Source: JAOUEE01 sp051011595 (lineage in GTDB: Bacteria > Actinomycetota > Acidimicrobiia > Acidimicrobiales > SHLQ01). Taken from it: a DNA stretch of 28,563 bases. This document shows positions 1 to 7,627 of the stretch, one piece after another. The DNA lies in contig JBPCTQ010000027.1 of the NCBI GenBank assembly GCA_051011595.1, positions 1-28,563 on the forward strand, written 5' to 3'. The notes beneath the pieces were generated by a model, which was not told the DNA's origin, ran no database searches, and saw nothing but the letters and a program-made list of their open reading frames with translations. The first letter of the stretch is position 1. Each line of letters opens with the position of its first letter. The position numbers and the translations under genes are program-made.

Positions 1-614
1 CCTGGGAAGCGGGCGAGGGGTGCGACCTTGGTGGTGTTCTTTGTTTTTTTTTTTGTGGTTGGCCTGCTGTTTCCCCCCGGGCCCCCCCACGACACCGAGA
101 ACAGGGTCTTCACCTGGTCGTCGCCGGTGAGCAACCCGTCGGTGTTGGCCACCAGGATGCGGCGTCGACTGTCGGCGTACCGAGCCATCACCTGGGAGAT
201 CGATCCACCTTCGGCGCGAGCTGCTTCGTCGGCGTCGGTGAGCAGTTCGACCTTGGTGGCTTTGGCCACGTCCTCGGGGTACTGCTCGATGGTCACCGGC
301 GAGGCCACGTCGTGGCGGGTGAGGTCGACGACGGTGGTGCCTCCGCCTCCACCCCGGGCCGCGGCGGCGGCCGCCTGGGCCGCACTGGCCAACCCGGATT
401 CACTCAGATCGGCGGTATGGGCGAAGCCGGTGGTGTCGCCCACCACGACCCGAATGCCGGCGCCCCGGTCGCGTCCCGATGTCAGCTCTTCGATCCGCCC
501 ATCATCGAGCAAGGCCGAGGACGATCGTTTGTCCTCGGCGAACACCTCCGCGAAGTCTCCGCCGGTGGCCATGGCCACCCCGAGGGTGCGGGATACAACA
601 TCGTCGTCGAGCAC
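1..614 (-). CDS. tldD: TldD/PmbA family protein, N-terminal part, cut by the window edge
   Basis: This is the N-terminal part (about 204 codons) of a TldD/PmbA-type protein, a family of intracellular metalloproteases that work as TldD/TldE pairs on unfolded peptides and peptide antibiotics. Translation from the GTG at 612-614 gives the family's opening features: a VFAED strand, a variable LDDGRIEEL segment, RGAGIRVVVGDTTGFAHTADLS, an Ala-rich helix, then SRRRILVANTDG at about residues 150-161. The metal-binding HExxxH lies further downstream and is missing. A G-rich AGAAGGGG ends 6 bases before the GTG. The frame stays open to position 3, but beyond about position 95 the translation becomes Gly/Pro/Lys/Thr-rich, no longer resembles the family, and contains a 12-base T run (+ strand). 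The family call is firm. The last ~30 codons should not be trusted. Confidence 0.8.
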   Translation of the reverse strand, partial: MLDDDVVSRTLGVAMATGGDFAEVFAEDKRSSSALLDDGRIEELTSGRDRGAGIRVVVGDTTGFAHTADLSESGLASAAQAAAAAARGGGGGTTVVDLTRHDVASPVTIEQYPEDVAKATKVELLTDADEAARAEGGSISQVMARYADSRRRILVANTDGLLTGDDQVKTLFSVSWGGPGGNSRPTTKKKTKNTTKVAPLARFP

Positions 615-807
615 GGGGTTCCCCTTCTGAAGCCCTCACGGGCGATTGGTCGGCGAGCACGTCGTGGCCTCGATCGAAGCGCTCATGGTACTGACCAATA
701 CCTCATCAATGGGCACACACGCAGCGGATCTCCCGTTCGGCCCGGGCCGCCCTGGCGATTCTCGGGGCCATGCCGCCGTTGCGGGCGAGAGCTCCGATCG
801 AGCGTCC

Positions 808-813
808 TAGACT
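808..813 (+). promoter_or_regulatory. -10-like box TAGACT before the PAP2 gene
   Basis: TAGACT lies 8 bases before the ATG at 822. With transcription starting 6-8 bases downstream of the box, the mRNA would begin at or next to the start codon (leaderless). No Shine-Dalgarno sequence precedes this start. It is one of a set of similar boxes in this window. Confidence 0.45.
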
Positions 814-821
814 TCGTCGCC

Positions 822-1706
822 ATGACCGAGGTGAAGGGTGTCGACACCCCATCGCCGTCCTCGCAACCGGCCCGGCCACCGATGGTGCGGCTGTACTGGT
901 GGAAGGAAGCGGCGCTCGTTCTCGGTTTCTACGCGGTCTACACCACCATCCGGAACCAGTTCGGCTCGGCTCGGGTCTCCTCCGAGGTGGCCTACGACAA
1001 CGCCGAGCTGGTGATCGACATCGAGCAGGCGCTCGGATCGTTCCACGAGGAGGAGATCCAGAGCTGGTTCCTCGACTGGGACTGGTTCCTGTGGTTCTGG
1101 AACGTGTTCTACGGCACGTTCCACTTCGGCGTCACCATCTTCGCCCTGGTCTGGCTGTACCGGCGCTTCCCCGAGCGGTATCCCCGCTGGCGCAACACCT
1201 TCGCCATCACCACGGCCGCGGCACTCATCGGGTTCGCCACCTTCCCGCTGATGCCACCCCGGTTGTTGCCCACCGGTCCCCCCTACGGCGGGGCTCGTTT
1301 CGGTGGCGACCAATACCAGTTCGTCGACACCCTGGCCGACGTCGGCGGTTTGTGGTCGTTCGATTCAGGGACCATGCAGGAGGTGTCCAACCAGTACGCC
1401 GCCATGCCCAGCCTGCACTTCGCCTGGGCCACATTCTGCGCGGTGGCGGTCATTCCCACCCTCACCAACCGGTGGGGCCGGGCCGCGCTCGCCCTGTATC
1501 CCGTGGCCACACTGTTCGCCATCGTCGTCACCGGCAACCACTACTGGATCGACGCACTGGGCGGGCTTGTCGTGCTCGGGTTCGGCTACCTGGTCGGGAC
1601 GCGGTCGGCCGATTGGTGGCGTCGGCGCCAGATCGCCAAGTCCGACGCGGCCGAGCAGTCGGCCGGTCGTGACCCCGGCACCATGACCCCACCCTCGATC
1701 GGGTAG
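822..1706 (+). CDS. PAP2-superfamily membrane phosphatase, inositol phosphorylceramide synthase-like
   Basis: This 294-residue polytopic membrane protein belongs to the PAP2 lipid phosphatase/phosphotransferase superfamily, on the branch related to fungal Aur1. Hydrophobic segments lie at about residues 29-43, 88-112, 127-145, 200-214, 222-237 and 245-260. The catalytic region is visible: PPRLLPTGPP at about 145-154 (motif 1 region), MPSLHFAW at 195-202 with S197 and H199 (motif 2), and TGNHYWIDALGG at 237-248 with H240 and D244 (motif 3). By family it acts on a phospholipid or polyprenyl phosphate at the outer face of the membrane; the substrate cannot be read here. The frame is open upstream to 312, but the ATG at 822 is chosen because the hydrophobic protein follows it directly and a -10-like box precedes it. 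dxs follows 40 bases downstream on the same strand. Confidence 0.85.
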   Translation: MTEVKGVDTPSPSSQPARPPMVRLYWWKEAALVLGFYAVYTTIRNQFGSARVSSEVAYDNAELVIDIEQALGSFHEEEIQSWFLDWDWFLWFWNVFYGTFHFGVTIFALVWLYRRFPERYPRWRNTFAITTAAALIGFATFPLMPPRLLPTGPPYGGARFGGDQYQFVDTLADVGGLWSFDSGTMQEVSNQYAAMPSLHFAWATFCAVAVIPTLTNRWGRAALALYPVATLFAIVVTGNHYWIDALGGLVVLGFGYLVGTRSADWWRRRQIAKSDAAEQSAGRDPGTMTPPSIG

Positions 1707-1746
1707 CGTCGGGTTCGACCCTGCTGCACTGGAGCTGCACCGCCCC

Positions 1747-3585
1747 ATGTACCTCGAGATGATCGAGGAGCCGGCCGACATCCGGCGTCTCGATCCCGAT
1801 GAGCTCACCGAACTGGCCACCGAGATCCGGACCTTCGTGGTCGAAGCGGTCACCCGGCTCGGCAGCGGACACCTGGGCTCGAACCTGGGTGTGGTGGAGC
1901 TGACCCTGGCCCTGCACCGGGTGTTCGACTCGCCCCGCGACATCATCTTGTGGGACACCGGCCACCAGGCCTACATCCACAAGCTCATCACCGGCCGGCG
2001 CGATGCGTTTCCCAGCCTGCGCCTCGAGGGTGGTCTGTCGGGGTATCCCAGCCAGTCCGAGTCCGATCACGACTGGATCGAGAACAGCCACGCCAGCACG
2101 GTGCTCAGCTACGCCCACGGTCTGGCCACCGCCCAGAAGCTGCAGGAGCCCGAGCAGCAACGTCGGGTGGTGGCGGTGGTGGGAGACGGCTCCATGACCG
2201 GCGGTATGGCCTTCGAGGGATTGAACAACCTGGGCCACAGCGGCTCCGACGTCACCATCGTGTTGAACGACAACGGCCGGAGCTACGCCCCCACCGTTTC
2301 GATGCTCAGCGAGAGCCTGGTGCGGATTCGTTCCAACCCCACCTACATGCGGCGCCAGGCCCGCCTCGAGAAGCTGGCCGAGAACGTCCCCTGGGCGGGC
2401 GAGCAGCTCGAACGAGGGATCAACGCCACCAAAGCCGCCATTCGCGAGATGTGGGAACCGCCGGCGTTCTTCGAGGACCTGGGGGTCAAGTACCTGGGAC
2501 CCTTCGACGGCCACGACATCGACGGCCTCGAACAGGCGCTGCACAACGCCACCCATTTCGACGGGCCCACCGTGGTGCACGTGCTGACCCAGAAGGGCCG
2601 TGGCTACGCGCCGGCCGAGAACGACCCGATCAAGAACATGCACGACATCGGGTCGATCAAACCGGGCAGCTACACCGCCGCCTTCACCGAGACGTTGTGC
2701 AAGCTGGGTGAAGAACACCCCGAGCTGGTGGCCATCACCGCGGCCATGCCCGACAGCACCGGCGTGTTGGCCTTCGGCGATCGATTCCCCGACCGGTGTT
2801 TCGATGTCGGCATCGCCGAGCAGCACGCCGTCACGGCGGCGGCCGGTATGGCCATGGGTGGACTGACCCCCGTGGTGGCCTTGTACTCCACGTTCCTCAC
2901 CCGGGCCATCGACCAACTCAACCTCGACGTCGGCCTCCACGGTCAGCACGTGGTGTTCTGCCTCGATCGCGCCGGCATCACCGGCGACGACGGGGCCTCT
3001 CATCACGGCGTGCTCGACATGGTGCTCTGCACCAAGGTTCCCGGGATGACGGTAATGGCCCCGAGCTCGTACCAGGAGCTCCAGACCATGCTGGTCGATG
3101 CCGTCGAGATGTGCGACGGGCCGGTGGCCATCCGCTGGCCGAAGACGGCGGCCCGAAACATCGAAGAACACGAGATCGGTTCCGGTCTGGCCGCTCGCAA
3201 GTCCCGTCAGGGCAGCGGTGCGAAGCTGTGCCTCATCGGGGTCGGAAAGATGCTCGAGGTCTGCCTCGACGCCGCCGCCGCCCTCGCCGACGAGGGCATC
3301 GACGCCACGGTGTGGGACCCCCGAGTGGTCAAACCCCTCGATGCCGCCATGCTCGAGGACGCCGCCGAACACGAGCTGGTCATCACGGTCGAGGACGGCC
3401 TGCGCCAAGGGGGCGCCGGCACCGGAATCCGGGTGGCGCTCGACGATCAGGGCGCCGCCTGCAACGTCCGGGTGTTGGGTATCCCGGCCCGCTACATCCC
3501 CCACGCCAAACCCGATGCCATCCTGGCCGATCTCGGCCTCGATGCCGACGGGATCGCCGACCAGGCTCGACGTCTCCTCGGCTGA
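1747..3585 (+). CDS. dxs: 1-deoxy-D-xylulose-5-phosphate synthase
   Basis: This enzyme condenses pyruvate with glyceraldehyde 3-phosphate using thiamine diphosphate (TPP), the first step of the MEP pathway to isoprenoids. At 612 residues it is close to the usual ~620. The N-terminal TPP region shows GSGHLGSNLGVVE (about 39-51, with H42), WDTGHQAYIHK (69-79), and the TPP/Mg motif from G146-D147-G148 to N174/N176. The central domain carries FDVGIAEQHAV with the catalytic glutamate at about E358, then YSTFLTRAIDQL. The C-terminal domain follows from about residue 490. The first Met is kept because the sequence aligns from MYLEMIEEPADIRRL onwards. A GGAG lies 11 bases upstream, rather far for a ribosome binding site. 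Expression could also run through from the PAP2 gene. A hairpin follows the gene. Confidence 0.96.
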   Translation: MYLEMIEEPADIRRLDPDELTELATEIRTFVVEAVTRLGSGHLGSNLGVVELTLALHRVFDSPRDIILWDTGHQAYIHKLITGRRDAFPSLRLEGGLSGYPSQSESDHDWIENSHASTVLSYAHGLATAQKLQEPEQQRRVVAVVGDGSMTGGMAFEGLNNLGHSGSDVTIVLNDNGRSYAPTVSMLSESLVRIRSNPTYMRRQARLEKLAENVPWAGEQLERGINATKAAIREMWEPPAFFEDLGVKYLGPFDGHDIDGLEQALHNATHFDGPTVVHVLTQKGRGYAPAENDPIKNMHDIGSIKPGSYTAAFTETLCKLGEEHPELVAITAAMPDSTGVLAFGDRFPDRCFDVGIAEQHAVTAAAGMAMGGLTPVVALYSTFLTRAIDQLNLDVGLHGQHVVFCLDRAGITGDDGASHHGVLDMVLCTKVPGMTVMAPSSYQELQTMLVDAVEMCDGPVAIRWPKTAARNIEEHEIGSGLAARKSRQGSGAKLCLIGVGKMLEVCLDAAAALADEGIDATVWDPRVVKPLDAAMLEDAAEHELVITVEDGLRQGGAGTGIRVALDDQGAACNVRVLGIPARYIPHAKPDAILADLGLDADGIADQARRLLG

Positions 3586-3616
3586 GGCGACCACCAATAC
3601 AGCGGCCGACATCGAC

Positions 3617-3647
3617 CTGGGGTATCCCCCAGCTGGGGATGCCCCAG
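3617..3647. repeat. Imperfect 31-bp inverted repeat between dxs and the sulfatase gene
   Basis: Arms CTGGGGTATCCCCCA and TGGGGATGCCCCAG pair over about 14 bases with one mismatch and one bulge. Each arm is itself a small GGGG..CCCC palindrome, so the element can fold as one long hairpin or as two small ones. No T run follows on either strand. It could be a factor-dependent terminator for dxs or a protein-binding site upstream of the sulfatase promoter. Confidence 0.5.
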
Positions 3648-3650
3648 CCA

Positions 3651-3656
3651 TAACGT
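3651..3656 (+). promoter_or_regulatory. -10-like box TAACGT upstream of the sulfatase gene
   Basis: TAACGT lies 7 bases before a GTG at 3664 that opens an 11-codon frame, and 39 bases before the sulfatase ATG. It directly follows the 3617-3647 inverted repeat. No clear -35 box is visible. Confidence 0.35.
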
Positions 3657-3663
3657 TCGCTCG

Positions 3664-3699
3664 GTGGAGATGGACCGCGTGCACTTGTTCGCTCGATGA
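3664..3699 (+). CDS. Possible 11-residue leader peptide overlapping the sulfatase start
   Basis: GTG at 3664 opens the frame MEMDRVHLFAR followed by TGA at 3697-3699. The stop overlaps the sulfatase ATG (3696-3698) as ATGA, so translation of the sulfatase could be coupled to the leader. A TAACGT box 7 bases before the GTG would give a leaderless start. The VHLFAR ending recalls short leader peptides annotated upstream of sulfur-related actinobacterial genes, but it is only six residues, and the Cys residues usual in those peptides are absent. It may be chance; the alternative is a plain 33-base 5' UTR. Confidence 0.3.
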   Translation: MEMDRVHLFAR

Positions 3700-5090
3700 A
3701 GCGACGCTCACGCCCAGCACCCCGATCCTCGGCCGAACCGATGCCGATCGATCCGCACCAGCCCTCCACCCCCGGCATCGGCCGGCGCCAGTTCATCGCC
3801 GGCGCCGCCGCCCTGGCCGCGGTGCCCGGGGTCTTCCAGATCGATCGCGGGGTCGCCCGCAAGAAACACACGCTGGTCGTCATCATCGACGACATGGCCG
3901 AACTGGTGAGCGACACCGCGGTGCAGACCCCGCACCTCGACGCCCTGGCCCGCCAATCGGTGGTGTACTCCGAGGCCCACGCACCCGTTGCCATCTGCGC
4001 CTCCAGCCGAGCCGCCTCGCTCACCGGTACCTCTCCGGACCGTTCCGGCCTGGTGGGTCACCACGACCCCTACTTCGGTGACAACTGCGATCCCTGTTAT
4101 CTCGACGTGATCGCCAGACCATCGGTGTTCAACAAGGCCCGCGAGCGAGGTTTTCGCACCGAGGGGTACGGCAAGATCGCCCACGGTCCGGCACCGGGTC
4201 CCCACGGTTGGTTCGACCGCAGCGATTTCGGCCAGGAGATCCAGACCCCGTGGCTCGACGCGGTGACCTCCGATCCCAACGCCCAGAACGTGGGATCGGC
4301 CTGGTGGTCGCTCGTCCCCAACGGGGCGGCCCACCCGGACTCCCAGATCGCCAAAGCCGCAGCCAAACGCATCGGTCTGATCGACCGATTCTCCAGCCGA
4401 CCCACGCTGCTCGCGGTGGGCATCAGCCAGCCCCATGTGCCCTGGCGGATTCCCCAGCGTTACTGGGACATGTACAACGGCGTGAACCTGTCCCATCTGG
4501 TCGAGGGTTGGGATCGAGGGGTCGCCGATCTGCGGGATGTGCCCGATGCCGGCCGGTGGGAACGTCCTGAACGGGCGGTGGCGGCTCGCATCGAAGGCCG
4601 CGAACACGACATCGTTCGGGCCTACTGCGCCGCGGTCAGCTTCGCCGACGCCAAGGTGGGCAAGCTGATGCGATCGGTCCCCGACGACTGGTCCGTCGTG
4701 GTCACCAGCGATCACGGCTGGATGCTCGGCGAGAAGCTCACCCACAGCAAGGCCACCGCGTGGCGCTCCGCCACCCGGGTGCCGGCCATGGTGCGCATCC
4801 CGGGGAAGTCACCAGCCGTGGTCGATCGGCCCGTGACGTTGCTCGATCTGCCCGACACCATCTTGGGTGCCATGGTGGGCGAAGCCCGAGGCTGGGCCCG
4901 ACCACGGCCCTATGTGAACACGTGGTGGGAATCGACCAAGACCGTGTACTGGCGCAACCTCCACTACCTCCAGCACCGGGACGGTTCGGGCGAGCTGTAT
5001 CGCCTCGACCGCGACCCCCGCGAACGGGAGAACCTCATGGCCGGTGGCAAGACCCCGAACGCCGTGAAGCGTCTCCGCCGCATGCTCTGA
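3696..5090 (+). CDS. Tat-exported sulfatase (alkaline phosphatase superfamily)
   Basis: This 464-residue sulfatase resembles the iduronate-2-sulfatase group and should hydrolyse sulfate esters outside the cytoplasm. The N-terminus has a twin-arginine signal, GRRQFIAGAAALAAVPG at about 29-45. The mature part opens with a metal-binding strand, VVIIDD (D65, D66). The formylglycine region is ICASSRAASLTGTSPDRSG, with candidate C101 and R105. The C-terminal metal site is SDHGWMLGEKLTHSK at about 338-352. The substrate cannot be told; sulfated polysaccharide or glycan is usual for the family. One oddity is that position 3 of the CX(P/A)XR signature is Ser. A second possible start is M16 (3741), which still keeps the Tat motif. 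No Shine-Dalgarno precedes either start. The gene lies next to, but converges on, the sulfate-reduction operon. Confidence 0.88.
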   Translation: MKRRSRPAPRSSAEPMPIDPHQPSTPGIGRRQFIAGAAALAAVPGVFQIDRGVARKKHTLVVIIDDMAELVSDTAVQTPHLDALARQSVVYSEAHAPVAICASSRAASLTGTSPDRSGLVGHHDPYFGDNCDPCYLDVIARPSVFNKARERGFRTEGYGKIAHGPAPGPHGWFDRSDFGQEIQTPWLDAVTSDPNAQNVGSAWWSLVPNGAAHPDSQIAKAAAKRIGLIDRFSSRPTLLAVGISQPHVPWRIPQRYWDMYNGVNLSHLVEGWDRGVADLRDVPDAGRWERPERAVAARIEGREHDIVRAYCAAVSFADAKVGKLMRSVPDDWSVVVTSDHGWMLGEKLTHSKATAWRSATRVPAMVRIPGKSPAVVDRPVTLLDLPDTILGAMVGEARGWARPRPYVNTWWESTKTVYWRNLHYLQHRDGSGELYRLDRDPRERENLMAGGKTPNAVKRLRRML

Positions 5091-5104
5091 GGGCGGACTC
5101 CAAC

Positions 5105-5126
5105 CGGTGGGACCTCGATCCCACCG
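5105..5126. terminator. Hairpin between converging sulfatase and nfuA genes
   Basis: CGGTGGGA, loop CCTCGA, TCCCACCG: a perfect 8-bp stem with a 6-base loop in the 40-base gap between two stop codons on opposite strands. It lacks a T run on either side, so it would be a bidirectional terminator of the non-canonical type common in GC-rich genomes. Confidence 0.5.
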
Positions 5127-5130
5127 ACGT

Positions 5131-5790
5131 TCAGCTGTAGTAGGGCGTGGCCCCGGCGGCGTGGTCGGTGGCATCGACCACGTCGACCACCTCGGTGATG
5201 GTCTCGAGAATGGCCGTCTTGATGCCCTCGGTCAGGGTGAGCGCACTCATCGAGCAGCCCTGACATCCGCCACCCATGGTGAGATGCACGACGTCGCCCT
5301 CCCCCTCGGCAGCCGGCTCGACCGACACCAGGGTGGCGTAGCCCCCATGGGAGGCCAACATCGGGTTGATCTGCTGTTCGAGGAGCTGTTGCACCTTCTC
5401 GATGGTGGAGCCGGTGAGTTCGATGTTGTCCATCGAACCCAACGGATTCGGCCGGTTGGGATTGCGGATCACCAGGCCGGGCTGATTGGCGTTGGCCGGC
5501 AGATCGAGCATCGACCCCTGCAGGTCGGTGACGGAGTTGGCCGGCACGATCACCGACAACGTCTCGATCTCGTAGATGACATCGTCGCCCGCGGCGTCGG
5601 CCACCGATTCGAAGGCCAAGTCGTACTGGTATTCGACACCGGCCACACCGGTGATCTCGACGCGTAGGGCCAGACCGTCGGGCTCCTCCTCGTCGGCCAG
5701 GATGCCGAGCACTGTTTCCAGCGCGGCCGGGGTGACGTCGAGGATCCGCTCAGGCGCTTCGGCCTCGGTCTCGTCGGTATCGATGCTCAT
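5131..5790 (-). CDS. nfuA: NfuA-type iron-sulfur cluster carrier (HesB-like N-domain + NifU C-domain)
   Basis: This 219-residue protein has two domains. Residues ~14-110 form an A-type/HesB-like fold without the usual cysteines, ending in LVIRNPN, as in NfuA. Residues ~125-208 form the NifU C-terminal domain with the cluster-binding C176-x2-C179 in GGGCQGCSMS and LTEGIKTAILE after it. By family, a dimer holds one [4Fe-4S] cluster and delivers it to target apoproteins in the cytoplasm. It is the last gene of the sulfate-reduction operon, 25 bases after sir, which suggests it supplies clusters to APS reductase and sulfite reductase, both [4Fe-4S] enzymes (inference). ATG at 5788-5790 is preceded by TACCCT 7 bases away, so it may also have its own leaderless promoter. 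Confidence 0.9.
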   Translation of the reverse strand: MSIDTDETEAEAPERILDVTPAALETVLGILADEEEPDGLALRVEITGVAGVEYQYDLAFESVADAAGDDVIYEIETLSVIVPANSVTDLQGSMLDLPANANQPGLVIRNPNRPNPLGSMDNIELTGSTIEKVQQLLEQQINPMLASHGGYATLVSVEPAAEGEGDVVHLTMGGGCQGCSMSALTLTEGIKTAILETITEVVDVVDATDHAAGATPYYS

Positions 5791-5797
5791 AGCGCCG

Positions 5798-5803
5798 AGG
5801 GTA
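5798..5803 (-). promoter_or_regulatory. -10-like box TACCCT before nfuA
   Basis: On the minus strand TACCCT lies 7 bases before the nfuA ATG, inside the 25-base gap after sir. It fits the leaderless pattern seen elsewhere in this window and could allow nfuA to be made independently of the cys operon. No Shine-Dalgarno is present here. Confidence 0.35.
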
Positions 5804-5815
5804 CCGGGAGCCCGC

Positions 5816-7615
5816 TCAGGTAGCGCACTCGCTGTCGCCCACGTCGGCCACGTACGGGCCGGTCTCACCGAAGTCGATGTAGTGATCGGGCCCCTCGTCG
5901 GGAGTGGGGAACGAATCGAGGTCGGCCAGACCCTCGGCCAGCGCCTTGGCACCACCCCGGCGGTCCATCCAGCCACGGAACGATTCACCAGGGCTGCGTT
6001 CACCGGCGAACGAGCGGACGATACGAACGGTGGCCTCGGGGGCGTTCTTGGCCGGCACCCGGAGGGCCTTGTCGCCGAAATGTACGGTTTCTTGACCCAG
6101 ATACCCACCGAGGAGCATCTGGTAGCCCGGTGCCGACGTGCCATGCACCCGGCGCTCGGCGCCGAAGAACCCGATGTCGGCGATGTGGTGCTGGCCGCAG
6201 CTGTTGGGGCAGCCGCTGATGTTGATGCGCATGCCCCCGACCTCGGCCAGACCTTCGGCCTCGAGGGCGTCGGAGATGGCCTTGGCCAGACCGCGCGACT
6301 GGGTGACGGCGAGGTTGCAGGTGTCGGCACCCGGGCAGGCCACGACGTCGCGGACGAGTTCGGCCCCCGGTTCGGCCATACCGATGGCCTCGAGCCGCAG
6401 ATGCAGGGCCGCCAGTTGATCGTCGGAGAGGCCGCGGAACACCAGGTTCTGCCGATTGGTCACCCGAACGTCGGCGCCGAAGTCGCGCTGGATCTGGGCC
6501 AGGCCTCGGAACTGGTCGCCGGTGATGTCGCCCAACTCGGCCCATGCGTAGGCGGACACTGTTCCGTTGGCGGTCCCTCGCACCACGTTGGCATCCTCCC
6601 AGCCGTCGAAACCGTCCCGGCGACGGAGGGTGACCGGCGTGCCGTGGCCGATCTCGGTGACCGGAGCACCACTGGCCCGCCCGGCCGGGGCGTCACCCCA
6701 TTGCTGCACGACATCGGGGATGCCACCGGGCCAGGTGGCCGAAGCCGGAAGCAGATGGCGGGTGGCGAAGACCCGCCGCTGGAGCTCTTCGAACCCCAGA
6801 CTGTCGACCAGCCACTTCATCCGCGCCCGCAGCTTGTTGTCCCGGTTCCCGGCCTGATCGAACACCCGGAGCAACGACTCGATGGTGGGCAGCAGGTCCT
6901 CTTTGCTGGTGAAGTCCTCCAGGGCGAGGGCCGGGTGCGGCGTGGTGCCGAGGCCGCCGGCGATGAACACCCGGAATCCGAGCTCGGTGGCGCCGTCGGG
7001 GCCGACGCGGCTGGTCGCCACCACACCGACATCGTTGAACATGGCCTGCCCGCAATCGGTGGCACAGCCCGAGAAGTTGATCTTGAACTTCCGGGGCATG
7101 CGCTGGGCGATGGGGTTGCGGAGGAAATGACGGAACGTCGCCTCGGCCCACGCCGTGATGTCGAGCACCTCGTGGGGGCAGGCACCGGCCAGGTGACAAC
7201 CCTGCACGTTGCGGACCGTTTCGCCGCATGCCTCGCGAGTGGTGAGTCCGACTCCGGCCAGGTGGCGCATGACCTCGGCCACCTGGTCGAGCTGCACGAA
7301 GTGGAACTGGATGTTCTGCCTGGTGGTGATGTGCCCCCACCCGCGGCTGTACCTGTCGACCACGAACCCCAGCATCTCCAGCTGATCCGGGGTCATCGAC
7401 CCGTAGGGGATCTTCACCCGGAACATGTGGTTCGTGCCGCCCTGGCGTTGCCCATAGATCCCGTTGTTCAGACGGAAGACCCGGAAGACGTCCTCTCCGA
7501 CGGTGCCGGCCTGGTAACCGGCGGTCATCGTCTCGAACTTCGAGATGTCGGCCTCCATGTCCGGGTCGATGGGGCCCACCTGGGGTGGGGTGACCTGCGG
7601 TTCGATGATGGTCAT
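5816..7615 (-). CDS. sir: Ferredoxin-type assimilatory sulfite reductase (siroheme/[4Fe-4S])
   Basis: This 599-residue hemoprotein belongs to the sulfite/nitrite reductase family and reduces sulfite to sulfide with six electrons. It has the duplicated architecture: ferredoxin-like half-domains at about 30-120 and 345-420, each followed by a siroheme-domain half. The siroheme-[4Fe-4S] ligands are C427-x5-C433 (CPGADTC) and C469-x3-C473 (CPNSC). The first half has a degenerate counterpart, GCATDCGQ at 183-190. Nitrite reductase is the alternative for this fold, but the neighbours (APS reductase and siroheme synthesis) favour sulfite. The start MTIIEPQ is fixed by an AGGAG 7 bases upstream on the minus strand; an upstream extension would be Pro/Trp-rich and overlap cobA. 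No Cys/NADPH flavoprotein subunit is nearby, so ferredoxin is the likely donor. Confidence 0.93.
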   Translation of the reverse strand: MTIIEPQVTPPQVGPIDPDMEADISKFETMTAGYQAGTVGEDVFRVFRLNNGIYGQRQGGTNHMFRVKIPYGSMTPDQLEMLGFVVDRYSRGWGHITTRQNIQFHFVQLDQVAEVMRHLAGVGLTTREACGETVRNVQGCHLAGACPHEVLDITAWAEATFRHFLRNPIAQRMPRKFKINFSGCATDCGQAMFNDVGVVATSRVGPDGATELGFRVFIAGGLGTTPHPALALEDFTSKEDLLPTIESLLRVFDQAGNRDNKLRARMKWLVDSLGFEELQRRVFATRHLLPASATWPGGIPDVVQQWGDAPAGRASGAPVTEIGHGTPVTLRRRDGFDGWEDANVVRGTANGTVSAYAWAELGDITGDQFRGLAQIQRDFGADVRVTNRQNLVFRGLSDDQLAALHLRLEAIGMAEPGAELVRDVVACPGADTCNLAVTQSRGLAKAISDALEAEGLAEVGGMRINISGCPNSCGQHHIADIGFFGAERRVHGTSAPGYQMLLGGYLGQETVHFGDKALRVPAKNAPEATVRIVRSFAGERSPGESFRGWMDRRGGAKALAEGLADLDSFPTPDEGPDHYIDFGETGPYVADVGDSECAT

Positions 7616-7622
7616 GGGATTG

Positions 7623-7627
7623 CTCCT
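7623..7627 (-). promoter_or_regulatory. Shine-Dalgarno AGGAG of sir overlapping the cobA stop
   Basis: On the minus strand, AGGAG sits 7 bases before the sir ATG and overlaps the TAG stop of cobA. Ribosomes finishing cobA would cover it, which suggests coupled translation. It decides the sir start. Confidence 0.7.

Noticed and set aside
28..630. Open frame of 200 codons on the plus strand at the left edge
   Set aside because: It is the opposite-strand shadow of the TldD fragment; its composition (Ser/Arg/Pro-rich) is not protein-like while the minus frame matches a known family.
615..821. Imperfect inverted repeat around ATGGTACTGACCAATACCTCAT (685-706) in the divergent tldD/PAP2 region
   Set aside because: The symmetry is only partial, and the minus-strand promoter boxes around it have poor spacing; not enough to call an operator.
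1528..3720. 730-codon open frame on the minus strand across dxs
   Set aside because: It is an antisense artefact of GC-rich codon bias; the plus strand encodes a complete DXS with all motifs.
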